Assembly (NCBI GenBank): GCA_016802295.1
Contig: JAESIW010000180.1
Coordinates: 982,076-1,046,075 of the forward strand
Length of the DNA: 64,000 bases
From: Brachionus rotundiformis
Taxonomy: Eukaryota; Rotifera; Eurotatoria; Ploima; Brachionidae
Direction of reading: 5' to 3'
The position numbers and the translations under genes are program-made. The notes beneath the pieces are model-generated. The model was not told where the DNA came from, made no database searches, and saw nothing but the letters and a program-made list of their open reading frames with translations. Of the stretch, positions 23,436 to 35,915 are shown in pieces; positions within the stretch are counted from its first letter, which is position 1, and the number at the start of each line of letters is the position of its first letter.

Positions 23436-26400
23436 CTAATAATATTGGATGGATGGATCTTCTGGACTGGAAGCGTTCTGGTCCAAACTGTTTTCGTTAT
23501 TGATTGCCTCGGCACAATCAGACAGAGGCTTAAGGCTTTCCTTAAAACGTGAGACAAAAAAATCATCGCTTTCATTTTGATTTATCTGTACACCAGAGTC
23601 ACTTGTATTTTTTGGTGAATATGCTGGCAATGAGTCCAATTTTTCCTTGTACTTATTTGCATCCAAAGAAGCATTTGAATTGGCTGATCTTGCCAAATTT
23701 GGTGAAGTAAACGAAACTTGGTTTTTATAGAATGATACAGAAATTGCATTGGGATCAGATGAATTGCTTTTAAGATTGACTGGTGAGCTTGTTTTCGAAA
23801 AGGCGGCCATTGGTGAGCTCATCAATTGAGTGTGCTTTTCAGTTTGGGCTATCTGAGACCAAGTCGATGAAATCATTGATGCTCTGCCTTGATGAGCAAA
23901 TAGATAAAATTTTTAGATAGATTTTTATATTAAAATACCTGGATGGCTCATGTTATTTAAAAAATTATACCCTTTTTTAGATAAGATTTATTATTATTAC
24001 GCTATGGCTTTTTATTTTAGAAGAAAATGCTCACCTGCAACCAAATTATAAGGTAATATGTCATTGTGAGACTGTGAATGCATGAAAATTGGTTTTTGAG
24101 CAGATTGACTAGCTGAAAGATCCAATAATTGAGCAATTTTTTCCAGTTTTATGCGCCTCGCTCTGTCTCTGGCTCGGACTAAGTGCTGCTTAGCAGCCAT
24201 ACACCTGATGTGGTCATCGAATGTAAATGTTGAATTAAGCAAAAAATATGGCTTTCCGTTTTGTGTTGATTTTTTAATAGTTATATTCAAAGATCGACTA
24301 TCTTCTTTATCTGGGGTAACTTCAACATCCTTAAATTTATTAAAATAATTAATAAATCGCAAAATGTCAAAATTCATCTACTTGTATTAGGTCAGAAAAT
24401 TTGACTATGCCCCATCCGATGCGCTTCACTTCGGGCTCAACTAAAATAAACTGTATTGGGTCTATGACTAAAAAACGACGATCTTTTCTTAATTCAAAAA
24501 AATTATTCTCCTAATATTATTAAGAAGTTTAAAATTACTTTTCTTTTAGGTTTACTGTACAAGCGATCAAATCACTGCTATCTAATTTTATTAAAAAAAA
24601 AAATTTATAAAAATTTTGAATTTGATTAAAATATTTTGGGTATAAGATCAGTTTTTACAAAAGCAAAAATAACTGGGTTTACTGAAACATAAATTCAAAT
24701 TTTTAAATTAAGAGTTAAATTATTTTTTATTTTTGAAAATATTTAGCTACTTTTTAATCATTAAAATTCTACACAGATTTCACGATAGATGTATTACCTC
24801 ATTTTATCCATTATCTAAAATTTTTAATGGCGATATACTTTAATAATATTTCAAAAAATTAATTTTTTTTTTACTTTTATGAGCTAGAAATATTATCAAA
24901 GCAGCATTTAGGTTATTAATTTTAATTAACAACTACCTAAGAAGCTCTAGATTCTAATTTTTTAAAAAAGTTTTTACGGGACCTTGCTAGGGGAAAAGAA
25001 TTCAAAATTAATTGTATTTGATCCATTTGGTAAAGGAAATATTTACTAAATGGTAAATAATTGATTAGAACCTTAAAGAGAATTTTAAACAATGATTTTG
25101 TGAAGCTTGGTACAGTAAAAAGAGCGAACCATTGATAAATTGTATAATTTTCTAAAGAAAGCTAAAAACTGGTTCGGTAAATGAATAAATTGCGTGGAAA
25201 AGTGTGAAAATTAGTACAACTTTCCAATGGTTTTTTCTGTTCTGTACCAAGTTTGTTTAAACTCCTTTTTAAAATTAATAAAAATACCATTTATTTCACT
25301 AAACAACTCTAAATATTGTTTTCATTAATTTTAAAGAACTGATTTCACATAAATGCATTAAAAATAGCTCAATAAGACACTAATTATTTGATTTTTTTAT
25401 CAAATAAAAATAAATTCCAATAGAAATTTCAACAAATATCTAAAGCTATAAAAATTGAGCGAAAAAATGGCATATTGAAGTTTATGATCAAAAATTATTT
25501 TTTGTTAAATGTTTTAGAATTTTTTTTAATTGAAAATTTGAATGAAGAGATAGATTTTTATGTTACAATCCTATTTTTGTTATAATTTTTGAAGATAATC
25601 ATTTTAATTTGATCATAGGCTTCAATATGCCGAATAAATTCTACTAGATAATTAATTTACTATTTCCTGAAAATTTTAATCAACTAAATTCAGTAGTTTA
25701 TCTTTGTAAATATTCTCACAAATAAATTGTTATAGACATATTCATATGTAACACTGGTAAAAAAAGTTAAGCTTTGGCGCTTTGGCTTTTATCCTTAGAG
25801 AAGAACAAGCAGGATTTTGGCAAGACAGAGGATGCATAGACCAGATTTTTGTAGCATATTAAAACAAAGTTAACAATGTATCTTAACTTCATTGACTCAA
25901 GAAAGTCTTTAATGGCATATACAGAGCATATGCAAAATTTGAAAGCTTCAAAGGTTGAAGAGAACTCAAACAAGGATGCATTTTCTGCCCGACACTTTTC
26001 CTAACTGATTGACTTTGTCATGAAGAAGACAACTATCATGTCTGAATCAGATGACAGTAAACACTGGAAGCCCAAAGATGTACTAGGAATAAGTAAAACA
26101 CGGATACCCAAAAGAGCCCTTCGATGGACACCTCAGGTACGACACAAGGTAGGAAGACCAGCAGACTAGCAAGGGTAAATGCGAAAGACTTGAGTGGAAA
26201 TCTAAAGAAATTACCAAATATTCCAGAATGAGTGAATAAGGAATTAAAAAATTGGCAAATATATCAATCATTAAAATTTAATTTGTTGATAAACATGTTT
26301 AATTTAAAAATAAAATATGTTGTAGACAGATAACTCTTTCCTAACTTATCGTATCCATTCACAAACCATTCTGTATATAAAATTATTCAAAATTTACTCA

Positions 26401-29400
26401 AATCCAAGGCATCATTTTCTTTGACCAGATGCTCTTGTTTGGTTAAAGGCAGCTGATTTTCAATTTGATTAGTTAAATTTAGATACAAAGTTCGTATGAG
26501 GAAAAAATTTCTCATTAAATGCTTCAGCTTTTCAGTATCACCGCATGGAAAGCGTTTAGTAAGCTCAATGCCACTAAGCGGCGTACTAGTTGGTGTCAAC
26601 AAAATTGACCACTCTCTTAGCAGCATTTCACAACTAAATGTCTGCGACTAAAAAAATTAAAATAAAAAAAATGTCCAAAAAACTAATTATTTTAATTAAA
26701 AATTACATTAAAGCTGTGATACTCGTGCTCAAACATATCCAAAAACATTTCTTCACTTCTAAAGCTTGCCCTTAGCATTGTCGCCGACTGTTCGCGTACA
26801 TGTTCAATACGTGCCATGTGTAGTTCGCTCAAATAAGACTTGTTGGCCACACAAGCGATGCTCTTAATCACTCTGGCAGCTAGTTCCAATGTTGCCAAGC
26901 GTACTTTGTAATCTGGTTCGACTGATTTTTCCAATATTTTAATCAAGTAATCCATCAGTGTCTCATTGTACATGCAGGCTATTTCTCCATTAGTTACTTT
27001 GGTTTTAAGTGAATCTGCCACTTTGGCCGGCAGTCCTGGATTATTTACCAATGTGTACATTAGACTCAAACAAATTAGACTATTTAATTCGTCATACTCA
27101 TCTGTATCTAAGTATTGTAATAAATTGTCAAAAATTATTCCAAATTGTGTTTGGTTTTTGGACAAAATTGATAAATGTTTTTCATCATCTGTGATATTCA
27201 GGGCGAGCAGGTCGTTGTTCTCTTGTTCATTTTCTACAACATCTTTTTCTTTGTTGACTACAATCTCGGTATTTGGTTCTTTGTTGGAACTTATGCTTTC
27301 ATTTGATCTGTTTATGCTGGAAAAATGTGGGACGGACAGAGAGCGTCTGTTCTGTGAATTGGATCGCTTTTTTTCGCTTGCCAATGAGGACAAATAGTTG
27401 ACTAGATTTCTTGGCTCGGACAAATAGTCGTCAAAAGACTGGCCTGGTGGGTTTTTGGATTTTTCACACATTTGGTCAATCACTTTTTCATCATTCATAA
27501 AAAATATGAAATCACACAAATCAGTTATCAATGGTTGATAGCTGATTATTGAAAATACGTGAGATAGTAAAAAAACAGCCAGAAATGGTTGGATGTAAGA
27601 CTTTCGGTCCTTTACTGAATATTTGTCTTTTCGAAGCAAGGAGCTGAGAAAGATTGGTACAAACAATCGTCGGACTAGTTGCTGCGAAAGGAAATTGCTC
27701 AATGGCTGGTTGTCTATCATGTATATGTCTTGCAGATAGTTTAAATGATCAATATACTCGTCAATTAAATCGATTAAGCTTGATTTTTTGGTATGGCTTA
27801 AAATTTGAGAAAGACAATTAATAAATTTAGAAAATTTACTTTTAATTTTTTTTAATTTATAAAATTATCTACTCTCAATCTTAATCTTTAATTTAAATTA
27901 TTTTTAAAATGGTCAAGGACTAAGGAAAAACTTTTTTAAAGAAAAATTGTTATCATTTTTTTTTTGATAATTTAATCAGATTAAAATTGAAAAATGAATT
28001 TTTAGTTTAAAGAAATGGCAGACATTCAGTGAAAGACCATTGGGCTATAGAATAATTATAACAAAAAAGATTATTTTCTTATCTTATTAGGAACAAGTAA
28101 ACAGGTCTAAAAATAAGCATTTCTTCAAGTAGTAGAATATTTAAATTTGTTGTAGCGAAGTTTTATTAAAAAAGAACGATAAGTATTTATTTTCCATATT
28201 AATATTAAATAATTTAAAGAAAAAATATTTAATTTAAGTTATAATATTTTATTTTTTCATTTGATTAAATTTTATTTCATTTTTATTAATAGTTAATCAC
28301 AGCCAAATTAATAATTTTTTTATTAAGATTGTCCTAACAAACAAATTAGATTTTCAAATTATCTTTTCTAATAAACATACAAAGTTGATTACATAATAAT
28401 TTTAGCTTTAAAAATGATAAAAGCTATTTTTCTAGCTCAATATCTTATCAAACTTGAAAAAATTGTATCGAAGAAAAATTTGTCATCTTTGGTTTAAAAT
28501 TTTTAAAAATTAGGTAACAGAGATCATGATTATTTTTACTTAATATTGAATAAAGCAGAAATGAATCTTTCTCAAAACGACAAACATTTTTGCTAATTCA
28601 ATTTTCACTTTTGATGAAAACTCAAGGAAATTCTTAATTTTCAAGATTATTATTTTCAATATAAGTACAAAATCTCATTTTTCCTCAATCATATTTGATA
28701 ACCAATGTCTTATAAGAGAAAACATATGAAAATCATTCTTGTTAAATATCAAGCTATTCTAATAGATAATATTCGAAGGTATTTTGCCACATTAGGTTAA
28801 CTATTAAAAAGAATCTCGAGCACATGACCCAATAAAACTCTTAAGGAAATCAAAATTAATTATTAAAAACTTATATTTAAAACTAATTTCTGAATATGAT
28901 GATAATTGGACCCTTTTATTGAATTATGATGTCAAGAACTCGTCCTAACAAAGAGGTCATTTACCTGAAGGCGCAATTTTAAAGGCAGTACATTTTGAAA
29001 TGGTTTTAAGAAATGCAGAACAAATTCTGGTGAAAAGAATTAAAACCAAATTTAAAATTGTTTAAGAGGTTATTTGGTCATTTAGGGTTAGGTAAAATTT
29101 GTCAGAAAAGAAAAATGGGCTACAGAAATTTTTCCAAAATCCTAATAGTACAATGTGCTGGTTTAAGATTTTAAAAATTATTTATTATGATTAATTTATC
29201 TTTTTTACACCATTTTATATTTATTAGATTAGATATTAACTGACATTTATATGAGCATCTTGAACCGAGCACCTTGTGTTGACAGTTAATTCAAAAATTG
29301 ACCAAATTATTTTATCAGTTATAAAATAAAGAGATAACTTATTAAATTTAAATTTAAAAAAATTATTAGAAATTAAAATAAAGATTTTGTTTCTAGCTGT

Positions 29401-30764
29401 AATTTCACATAGACTTTGATTTATAATTATTCCTTTTTATTTAAATAAGTAATGTCAATTTATTTAGTTTAATTTTTGATATTTAGATCAAAATTTATAA
29501 TTAAAAGGCAAAATTGATTCGATATTTTTTTAGTCGATACATCTTTTCTTTTTAATATCCCTCTTTGGGAATCGCTTTGTACCAAACAAGACCCTATTTG
29601 AGTGAAATACAATAAATTGAACATTTTATAAAGATAATTTGTTTTAATTTTAATTAACAAAATGAGTAATTAGAACATAAATAATTATGTTTTAGTTGCT
29701 TAATCAATTGTCTAACATATTTAGTTATAAATTTTCTTCTTTAAGTTTTAAAATGAATTTAAATTGAGGTAAAAATGTCCAAGTTGGTCTTAAGAATAGA
29801 TAAACACTTACTCAATTGTGTTTTTGACACTGATGTCTAAATCAAGCACATGGTTGCGTACCAGCCACACTAGATTGGCAAAGTAGCACTCGGCCGTTTT
29901 GTCTTTGATAAATTTTTGCATTGGCTGGACAGGAACACGAAATACATTCAAAGTGAGCGTTCGGACTGCTATTCTCACCATGGCCTCCGGATGGTCAAAA
30001 AATTTCAATGCCTCCACATACAAAGGAAACTCGGACACTCTCTTACAATTAATTTTTTATCAATTTTGTTAATTAATTAATTTGAGTTTTGATTACCTCA
30101 TTGAAAAAAAAGTGAATTGAGTGAGAATTAAGCTTTAGGGACAGAGTTTTTAGAAAAGATATGTAGTAGGCCATGACCTCTTCGTCCGAAAAATCAAATC
30201 TATTCAAAATTATGTTATTTATGTGATTGTTAGAGAGAAGAAAATCTAAAATAAACTTTAAAATAAGATATTTTTTTTTAATTTTTTCATTAATTACACA
30301 GCGAGGTCTCTTTGCGGATATTTTCGAACAAAATGTTTAGGGTCTGTAGCAGCTGAACACAGATGAACCGGCCGTATTTTTGTTTCATATAGTGGAGGAA
30401 AAATGTGATCATTTGCTTCTCGAGGAAAAAACTTGAGAAAAAATTTTATTATTATTTAGTTAATGAATATTTTTATTAATCTTTTAATAGAGGCACAAAA
30501 AGCGCTCTTACTCGAACACCCCAGAGTCATTTTGGTCGCCCCAAATTAATATCTCAGATATTGAGCGCAGGGTCTCGATCAACAGGTCCTTGTTGTTCTC
30601 AGTCACTATTTGGTTTTTGTTTAATATTCCGTATAAATATCTTTAATTGTTTTAGAGAAATTGTTTTCTTAATTTAGATGCGAAAAAGGCTACTTTAAGT
30701 TTTCAATCGAATGCGGATTCTTTGGTTTGCCGATACCCATCCATATTCGGGCTTTGGAAATCAT
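23436..30764 (-). CDS. CLEC16A: CLEC16A / Ema / GOP-1 endosomal regulator
   Basis: Eleven minus-strand exons join in one frame to 982 residues: 30764-30694, 30640-30512, 30431-30298, 30245-30097, 30041-29812, 27796-26707, 26647-26398, 24581-24539, 24487-24382, 24329-24035 and 23887-23436. The N-terminal FPL region is strongly conserved (ARIWMGIGKPKN, ILIWGDQNDSGVF, RFDFSDEEVMAYYISFLKTL, SEFPLYVEALKFFDHPEAMV). The family's later blocks are also present: DLIACTVNLKEK, RIGWGIVKFSDLIQ, DSRSLNITI and HIRCMAAKQHLVRARDRARR. The family (Drosophila Ema, C. elegans GOP-1) acts on endosomes and lysosomes in endosomal maturation, autophagy and mitophagy. The protein has a helical-repeat build and, despite the human gene name, no C-type lectin fold. 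The C-terminal ~200 residues are Ser/Asn-rich and disordered. The 2.0-kb fifth intron and 1.8-kb seventh intron are exceptional; the latter holds a LINE fragment. Confidence 0.95.
25765..26250 (+). mobile_element. RTE/BovB-like LINE fragment in a CLEC16A intron
   Basis: The plus strand, across several stops, reads REEQAGFWQDRGCIDQIFV, then a worn region like the reverse-transcriptase catalytic core, then FKQGCIFCPTLF, then RIPKRALRWTPQVRHKVGRP. These match blocks of RTE-type or related LINE reverse transcriptases (EEQAGFRxGRxCxDQIF, GVRQGCxLSPxLF, RALxWxPxGKRxxGRP). Large internal parts are missing. It lies antisense to the host gene, between exons 7 and 8. It is of the same general kind as the remnant at 3.3-4.3 kb. 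Confidence 0.78.
27797..29811 (-). other. 2.0-kb intron of CLEC16A
   Basis: Bounded by a GTAAGT donor at the 29812 side and a TTTTAAG acceptor at the 27796 side. Inside I see A/T-rich sequence with no gene, no recognisable repeat and no RNA. Confidence 0.6.
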
Positions 30765-31441
30765 TGTGACGTGTCGCTTTATCAATTAAGTCTTTTATAT
30801 CTTAATAAATGATCATTCGATTTAATTTTTTCACTTTAGGTTGATTTTTTTTTTCCCTTTTTTTTAAATTTATAGTTTCATAATTACCTTTTTTAAAATG
30901 CTAATGTAGAAAATTGAGTTTTCGAGGTGCATTTTTTAAAAGATATTTGTTGAGTATTTCACATATGTTAATAAGGAGACTTACGAATGTAAAAGATATT
31001 TTCCCATTTGACGACATTATTTTTGTCTTATAAAACTTTTTAAAACAACAAAACGTGACCATTATTATTAAACATATGGTTTCAAAATATGGAATGTTAT
31101 TCAAGTAGAATAAACATGCAGTAATTATCAAATATTTTTAATATTATTTATTGTTAATAAAAGATAAATATTAAAATAGCTGACGCTTTTTTTTTTTAGT
31201 ATTTTAGTATATTATGCTCAAAAATTTCTCTTTGCGAAAATAAAATCCCTATTATTTAAAAAGACACACTTTTCAGAAAATTACTGCATTTCCTCAGACT
31301 GAGTTTGTTATTTTTCTTGTCTCTAATAAAAGATAAAATGAACTTAATTTTTCTTCCTTTTGAGTCGCTTTTTTTTTAATCAAAATTCGCTCATCTAAAA
31401 GTTTTTTTTCCTATTTGACCCAAAACATATTTTTAAAAAAT
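30765..31441. other. CLEC16A upstream region
   Basis: A/T-rich with a long T run near 31190-31197. It presumably includes the promoter; no element can be named. Confidence 0.45.
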
Positions 31442-31573
31442 ATATCTTTATATTAGACATAGTTCAAGATTTTTATACCAAACAGGACGCATTTTTTGTT
31501 TATAAAAAGTTCTAATAAAGAATTATTTTTGATTGAAATACAAGCAAATTCGCTCTATCCACAAATACCGTTT
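31442..31573 (+). repeat. 132-bp direct repeat, copy A
   Basis: Starts ATATCTTTATATTAGACATA and ends ATACCGTTT. The first ~104 bases are identical to copy B at 31838-31969; the last ~28 differ at several positions. Confidence 0.85.
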
Positions 31574-31588
31574 GTGCTTAGAACGACC

Positions 31589-31831
31589 AAGTTCATCAAT
31601 AATTGCTTATTGATGATATACATTTAGATTTTTTCTTATTTAAAAGAAGAATAAACAATAACATTAATTTAATTTTCATAAAGTTTTGTAAAATATTTTC
31701 TAATTTTGATGTTAATTTCAAAAAACTAATTTTTTATTAAAATTCTAAATATTTTTTTTTTTACTATTAATAAATGGGCTAAATCATCCCTTTATGGATT
31801 TTGACCTTAGGTCTCTTTGATTGAGTTGAGA
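31589..31831 (+). mobile_element. 5'-truncated LINE 3' end
   Basis: This segment is a near copy, in opposite orientation, of 57098-56876, the 3' end of the LINE remnant at 56.9-57.9 kb. Shared landmarks are TTCATCAATAAtTGCTTATT, the region with ACATTAATTTAATTTTCATA, and the terminus CCTTAGGTCTCTTTGATTGA. Both copies end at the same point (GATTGAGTTGAGA), as expected for LINE 3' termini. Confidence 0.8.
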
Positions 31832-31837
31832 AAAATA

Positions 31838-31969
31838 ATATCTTTATATTAGACATAGTTCAAGATTTTTATACCAAACAGGACGCATTTTTTGTTTATA
31901 AAAAGTTCTAATAAAGAATTATTTTTGATTGAAATACAAGCAGGTTCGTTCTAACCTCAGATACCGTTT
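31838..31969 (+). repeat. 132-bp direct repeat, copy B
   Basis: Second copy of the 132-bp unit, starting a few bases after the LINE 3' terminus. Copies A and B therefore bracket the LINE fragment. Confidence 0.85.
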
Positions 31970-32329
31970 TCATCAAAAATAAGAAAGTTTGGTCATCAAA
32001 AGATTTCTTCTTTTCAAAAATTTTTTATTGAAAAAGTGACTGTAATAAACGTACTATTTGTTTATTATCTTTTTGTGCATAGACGAGTATTAATTTAATA
32101 ACTCCCGCTATGCTGTGGCTGAGAGACCAAACAGGAAAAGAAATAATTTTAAGAATAAGTTTTAAATAAATTGGAATCTCACTAATAAATGAAAAACTAT
32201 GACTAGAAAATAATAACTACTGTAATTGTTAAAGCTAATAATTGTTACTGTTTGTAACTTATTTAAAAGAAATATTTCACTTTTTTTTCTTCTATTACAG
32301 ACAAAAAACTCATGTCTAACATTATAAGA
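31970..32329. other. spacer in repeat nest
   Basis: No gene. It lies between copies B and C of the dispersed repeat. Confidence 0.4.
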
Positions 32330-32460
32330 TTGATGAATGATTGATTAACATGATTCATGAATTTTCTTTTAAACAAGACACATTTTTGGAAAAAAATAAC
32401 TCAGATAAGGGATATTTTGATTGGAATAGAAACAAGTTTCTTCTATTACTGGTTACTTAT
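32330..32460 (+). repeat. diverged copy C of the same dispersed repeat
   Basis: Shares the order GATTCATGAATTTTC, an A-rich centre, AAGGGATATTTTGATTGGAA and CAAGTTTCTTCTAT with copy D at 34195, and more loosely the TGATTGAAATACAAGCA core of copies A and B. Confidence 0.55.
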
Positions 32461-32939
32461 ATTCGGGCTAATACAGTATGTTATCGTATATTTTCATATT
32501 TAAGATGCTTAGCTTTAATTAAGATAAATAAAAAATTCACTGTTTATTTATTTATATTAATTATGCAACTTTGGACTAATCCACTTTATAAAATAGTATT
32601 TATATTTAATAGAATATTGTATGTTGGATAATCTTAATCATTTTTTTGTACATATCAAACTGTATTTGTTATTCAATTTTAAAATGGATTGTTAATTGTC
32701 TATTAATTCTTATTTCAATTTGTCCATGGTATTTAAACTTTAATTAAATTAAAAAAATATATATTTTTTTTATACTTTACTTAAGCTTAAGTATATTAGT
32801 ATATATTGACTTCAATTAAGATAAATCACTTATTTTTATAAGATTTTAATAATAATAATATAAGTTACAACAAGCTAGCAAGCTATACTTGAGATGATAA
32901 ACAGTAGGGTCCCATCTATGGTAACTGTGGTTTGTACAC
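32461..32939. other. AT-rich spacer in repeat nest
   Basis: The open frame that begins before this stretch at 32341 and runs to 32631 has composition typical of A/T noise and overlaps repeat copy C, so I do not call it a gene. Confidence 0.4.
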
Positions 32940-32944
32940 TATGT

Positions 32945-33065
32945 TTAGAGCACAGTCACTACCAGCTCATCTGTTTTTTGAACTATGACACTCTAAATTT
33001 TTTGTATGTACAGCGGTTTGTGCTACATTGACCTGTACAATGTTTCTTAACATTCCTTGTCCACC
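32945..33065 (-). pseudogene. Cys-rich transposon-protein scrap (possible)
   Basis: The minus strand reads HCTGQCSTNRCTYKKFRV, then after stops LCSKHS. The CxxGxCSTNRCxCKKxxxxC pattern is a short cysteine cluster found at the ends of some transposon-derived proteins. Three stops and lost cysteines show it is dead. The match is short and the family is uncertain. Confidence 0.35.
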
Positions 33066-33182
33066 TCCTAAGGACAATTAATTAACTGCTTGTCTGATTC
33101 ATTTTACTTGCTTCTTGAAAAAAGAACAACTAGTTCTCTAGCCTAACAAACAAGCTCATTAAGATTATTTTCATAAGGGTGT

Positions 33183-33389
33183 ATGATAAATGCTTGTACC
33201 AATAGCCCTATTGAGTCATTTAATCAGTCAATAAAACGCGATTTTACAAATAGAAGAAAGCTTAGCGTATTAAAATTTTTAGATTATTTACGAGATCTGA
33301 CCAAATACTATTCAATTAATCTTGACGAATTTAGTTCTGTACCAACTGTTACTACAGCTATGTCAAAACTAGAAAAAAATAAAAATTAA
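33183..33389 (+). mobile_element. Mutator-like transposase fragment (possible)
   Basis: 68 codons containing TNSPIESFNQSIKRDFTNRR, followed by a helix KLSVLKFLDYLRDLTKYYS. The TNNxIESFNxxIKxxFTxR block is typical of the end of the MULE transposase domain, before the SWIM finger. No catalytic region or terminal repeats are visible nearby, so it is a scrap. Confidence 0.55.
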
Positions 33390-33679
33390 TTAATTCAAAA
33401 GTGTTGAGTCTAAATTTTTTAATTATTATGAAAAATATTTTGTAAAAATTTCAAGTTGTGCGCTCATCAGGAATTGAATGTGTGTTTGTCACACTTGAGT
33501 ATGCGGTGACACAATATTCCCTTTTCATAATTCACGTCTTTAACTCTACAAATTGAATTAGAGCTTCTGTAAGACTTTAATCCACTCCAGAAATAGTTTC
33601 TAAAAAAAGTCTCCAATCTGTCCTACGGATAAATATTTTTACTTCTTAGTATCATTATTTATAATAAATAAAAAGTTGC

Positions 33680-34130
33680 ATATGAATGCATTAGAAAAAG
33701 TGCAGAAGCTTAAGATGAGCCTAACCAGACCAAGTAAAAGGATAATTAAGAGGAGATTTGATTTAAATGTATAAGCTAGCAAATGAATTGTGAAGAGCTA
33801 AACTTACTCGAGTTCCTTTATCAATATCAGCAGAGAAATGATCAATACTAAGAGGAAATAGTATGAAAACGCAAAGGGATAGGTTTCTTTCAAGTTGAGA
33901 AAATTTTTTGGAGTCCAGTGACAGCTCGACATGTTTTCTTTTTAAACAGAGTGGTTGCACAATGGTTACCTAATAGTGTTGTAAAATTCACATCTACGGA
34001 AGTCTTTAACACCATGCTGGACAAATTCAATCAATATGGCTACTTCAGCCCCACAGAGAGCAATCATGAGACATTCTTGTTACAATGTTGTAAAAGGGCA
34101 GAAGAAGTTCAAATAAATATTTTGTAAAAA
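33680..34130 (+). mobile_element. CR1-like LINE fragment, 3' end of ORF2
   Basis: Discontinuous plus-strand frames resemble the LEKVQ...RGDLIxMYKLAN block, then RHVFFLNRVVAQWLPNSVVK and FNTMLDKFNQYGYF. This matches the FFSNRVVxxWNxLPxxVV...SxxxFKxxLD ending of CR1/L2-type reverse-transcriptase ORFs. It is truncated and frameshifted. Confidence 0.72.
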
Positions 34131-34194
34131 AAGAAAAATTTGACTTTTTCTCTCTTCTATTAAAAACAGAAGAAAAATGCATTTTTTATACTAG

Positions 34195-34300
34195 AGATGA
34201 TTCATGAATTTTCCTTTCAGATAAATAAAGGATAATAAAGGATATTTTTTGATTGAAATACAGGCAAGTTTCTTCTATACGAGGAATATGAGGAAATACG
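34195..34300 (+). repeat. diverged copy D of the dispersed repeat
   Basis: Contains GATTCATGAATTTTCC, AAAGGATATTTTTTGATTGA and CAAGTTTCTTCTATACGA, in the same order and orientation as copy C. Confidence 0.55.
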
Positions 34301-35915
34301 GCACAAGATACCTATTTTCACAAGACAAGATAAAAACTAAATGATGAAAAAGTAAAAAAAAAAACTTGTAGATACCGTTGGCTCATTAATTTCAAAAATT
34401 TCCCAAAAATCGTCTACTGTGGTCTGCAGTTATTGAATAGCTTCCTTTTTTGATTCAACTATCGTTCGTCCTGGACCCTGAAGTTGTAGGGTGTGCGACT
34501 AGACGATCTCATGACTTCAACGTTTGATTTTTATGGTATTTGACCTTCCTTGGTACTTTTCCAGTCTGGCCCACAATTGTTTTCATCTGCTCTTAGCCTT
34601 ATACATGTGTTAATATAGGTATATATATATATGAATCCTAATAAACCACTCTAACTTAAAGTGTAATAATTTACCTTAGACTTGACTTATTTTACTTTTT
34701 TTTAATAAAAATTAATCTCCTATAAAATTTAATTAATTGATTTTTCCGAGTTTAAATATCGAAATATTAAGAACTATTATGGTTAATAATATGCTATTAT
34801 TAATCTAAAAAGAGTCCGATAATGAAAGAATAAATTTAATAATGAAAAATTTATTCCTCAAGAAAAGTCATGTTAAAACTTTAAATAAAAAAATTAATAT
34901 TAAGTTGTTTTTTTTTCAAGATCAAGCCGAATTTTCGAACTTGGCTTATTTTAATAAAAAAAAATAAACCGAAAGAGAGCATTTATTTCATTAATTATGG
35001 TTAAGTATAATCAAGTTACAATTCAATTCAGTCATCTTAAAAAAATATTTAATAGATATTTCTGATAAATTCTTTAATCCCATTTATTCTGTTATTAGAC
35101 TAGGCTATTAGACTTTTATTTTATTTAGTCTTTATTGAAAAAAACTAAAAATTTCTATAATCAAAAGATAATTTCTAATAGAAACTACACTTTTTTAAAA
35201 CTAATTTAAAAAAAAATTAAAAAAGAATTTTACCATTTTTGTCTACGAAAATTTTAATTGTAAATAGATTTGATTGAAGAAAAAAATATAGTTACTCTAT
35301 CGGAGTACTTTAAAGATATTTATTGAAGGATAAAAAACTCTGTAATTGCAAAAAATATATTTTATCGTAAGGGAATTATTTATTTTAAAATTATTTATGA
35401 AATTTAGAATTAAAAATTTTTGTTCAAAAATACATTTTACTTGTTTAAAAATATTCAATGTTTTAGTTGATTAAATATTTGTTGACATTTTAATTAACTA
35501 ATATTTTAATAAAATAATTTCTTAAATTATTTTTTGATATTAATACTGATACCCGATAAATGAAATAAACAATTTCAATGATTTTACACAAAAATAGCGT
35601 GGCTCTTATTTATATATCTTATTTTAATTCTTGTTATTTTGATTAAATTTTATTATTAATAGAAATAAAGAGACAATTTTAATTATAATCAAATATTTAA
35701 AAAATATATATTAAATTAAATTGTTTAAAATACCATCTAAATAGTCTTAATTTCAAAATAAAATTTTCATTTGTTCTGGGAGCACATGAATCTAATTGTG
35801 TACTTACATACAAAAAATCTCATTTTTAATTCTAACCAACAAACTTAATCAAAAATTAAAACTATTTATCTTTTTATATTTTTCTTTTTGGTAAAAAAAG
35901 AGACAAACTACTGAA
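34301..35915. other. intergenic, AT-rich, upstream of TSR1
   Basis: A more balanced patch at about 34380-34610 has no coding frame. A short (TA)n run lies at 34620-34633. The rest is A/T-rich with no recognised feature. The TSR1 promoter must lie towards the right end. Confidence 0.5.

Noticed and set aside
23930..23975. Extra mini-exon candidate in CLEC16A ending ...AGCCATCCAG before a GTATTT donor
   Set aside because: Exon 10 joins exon 11 in frame without it, and no acceptor-supported frame includes it.
32341..32631. 96-codon plus-strand frame
   Set aside because: It overlaps repeat copy C, has A/T-noise composition and shows no domain.
34620..34633. (TA)n run
   Set aside because: Too short and too common in this composition to mean anything.
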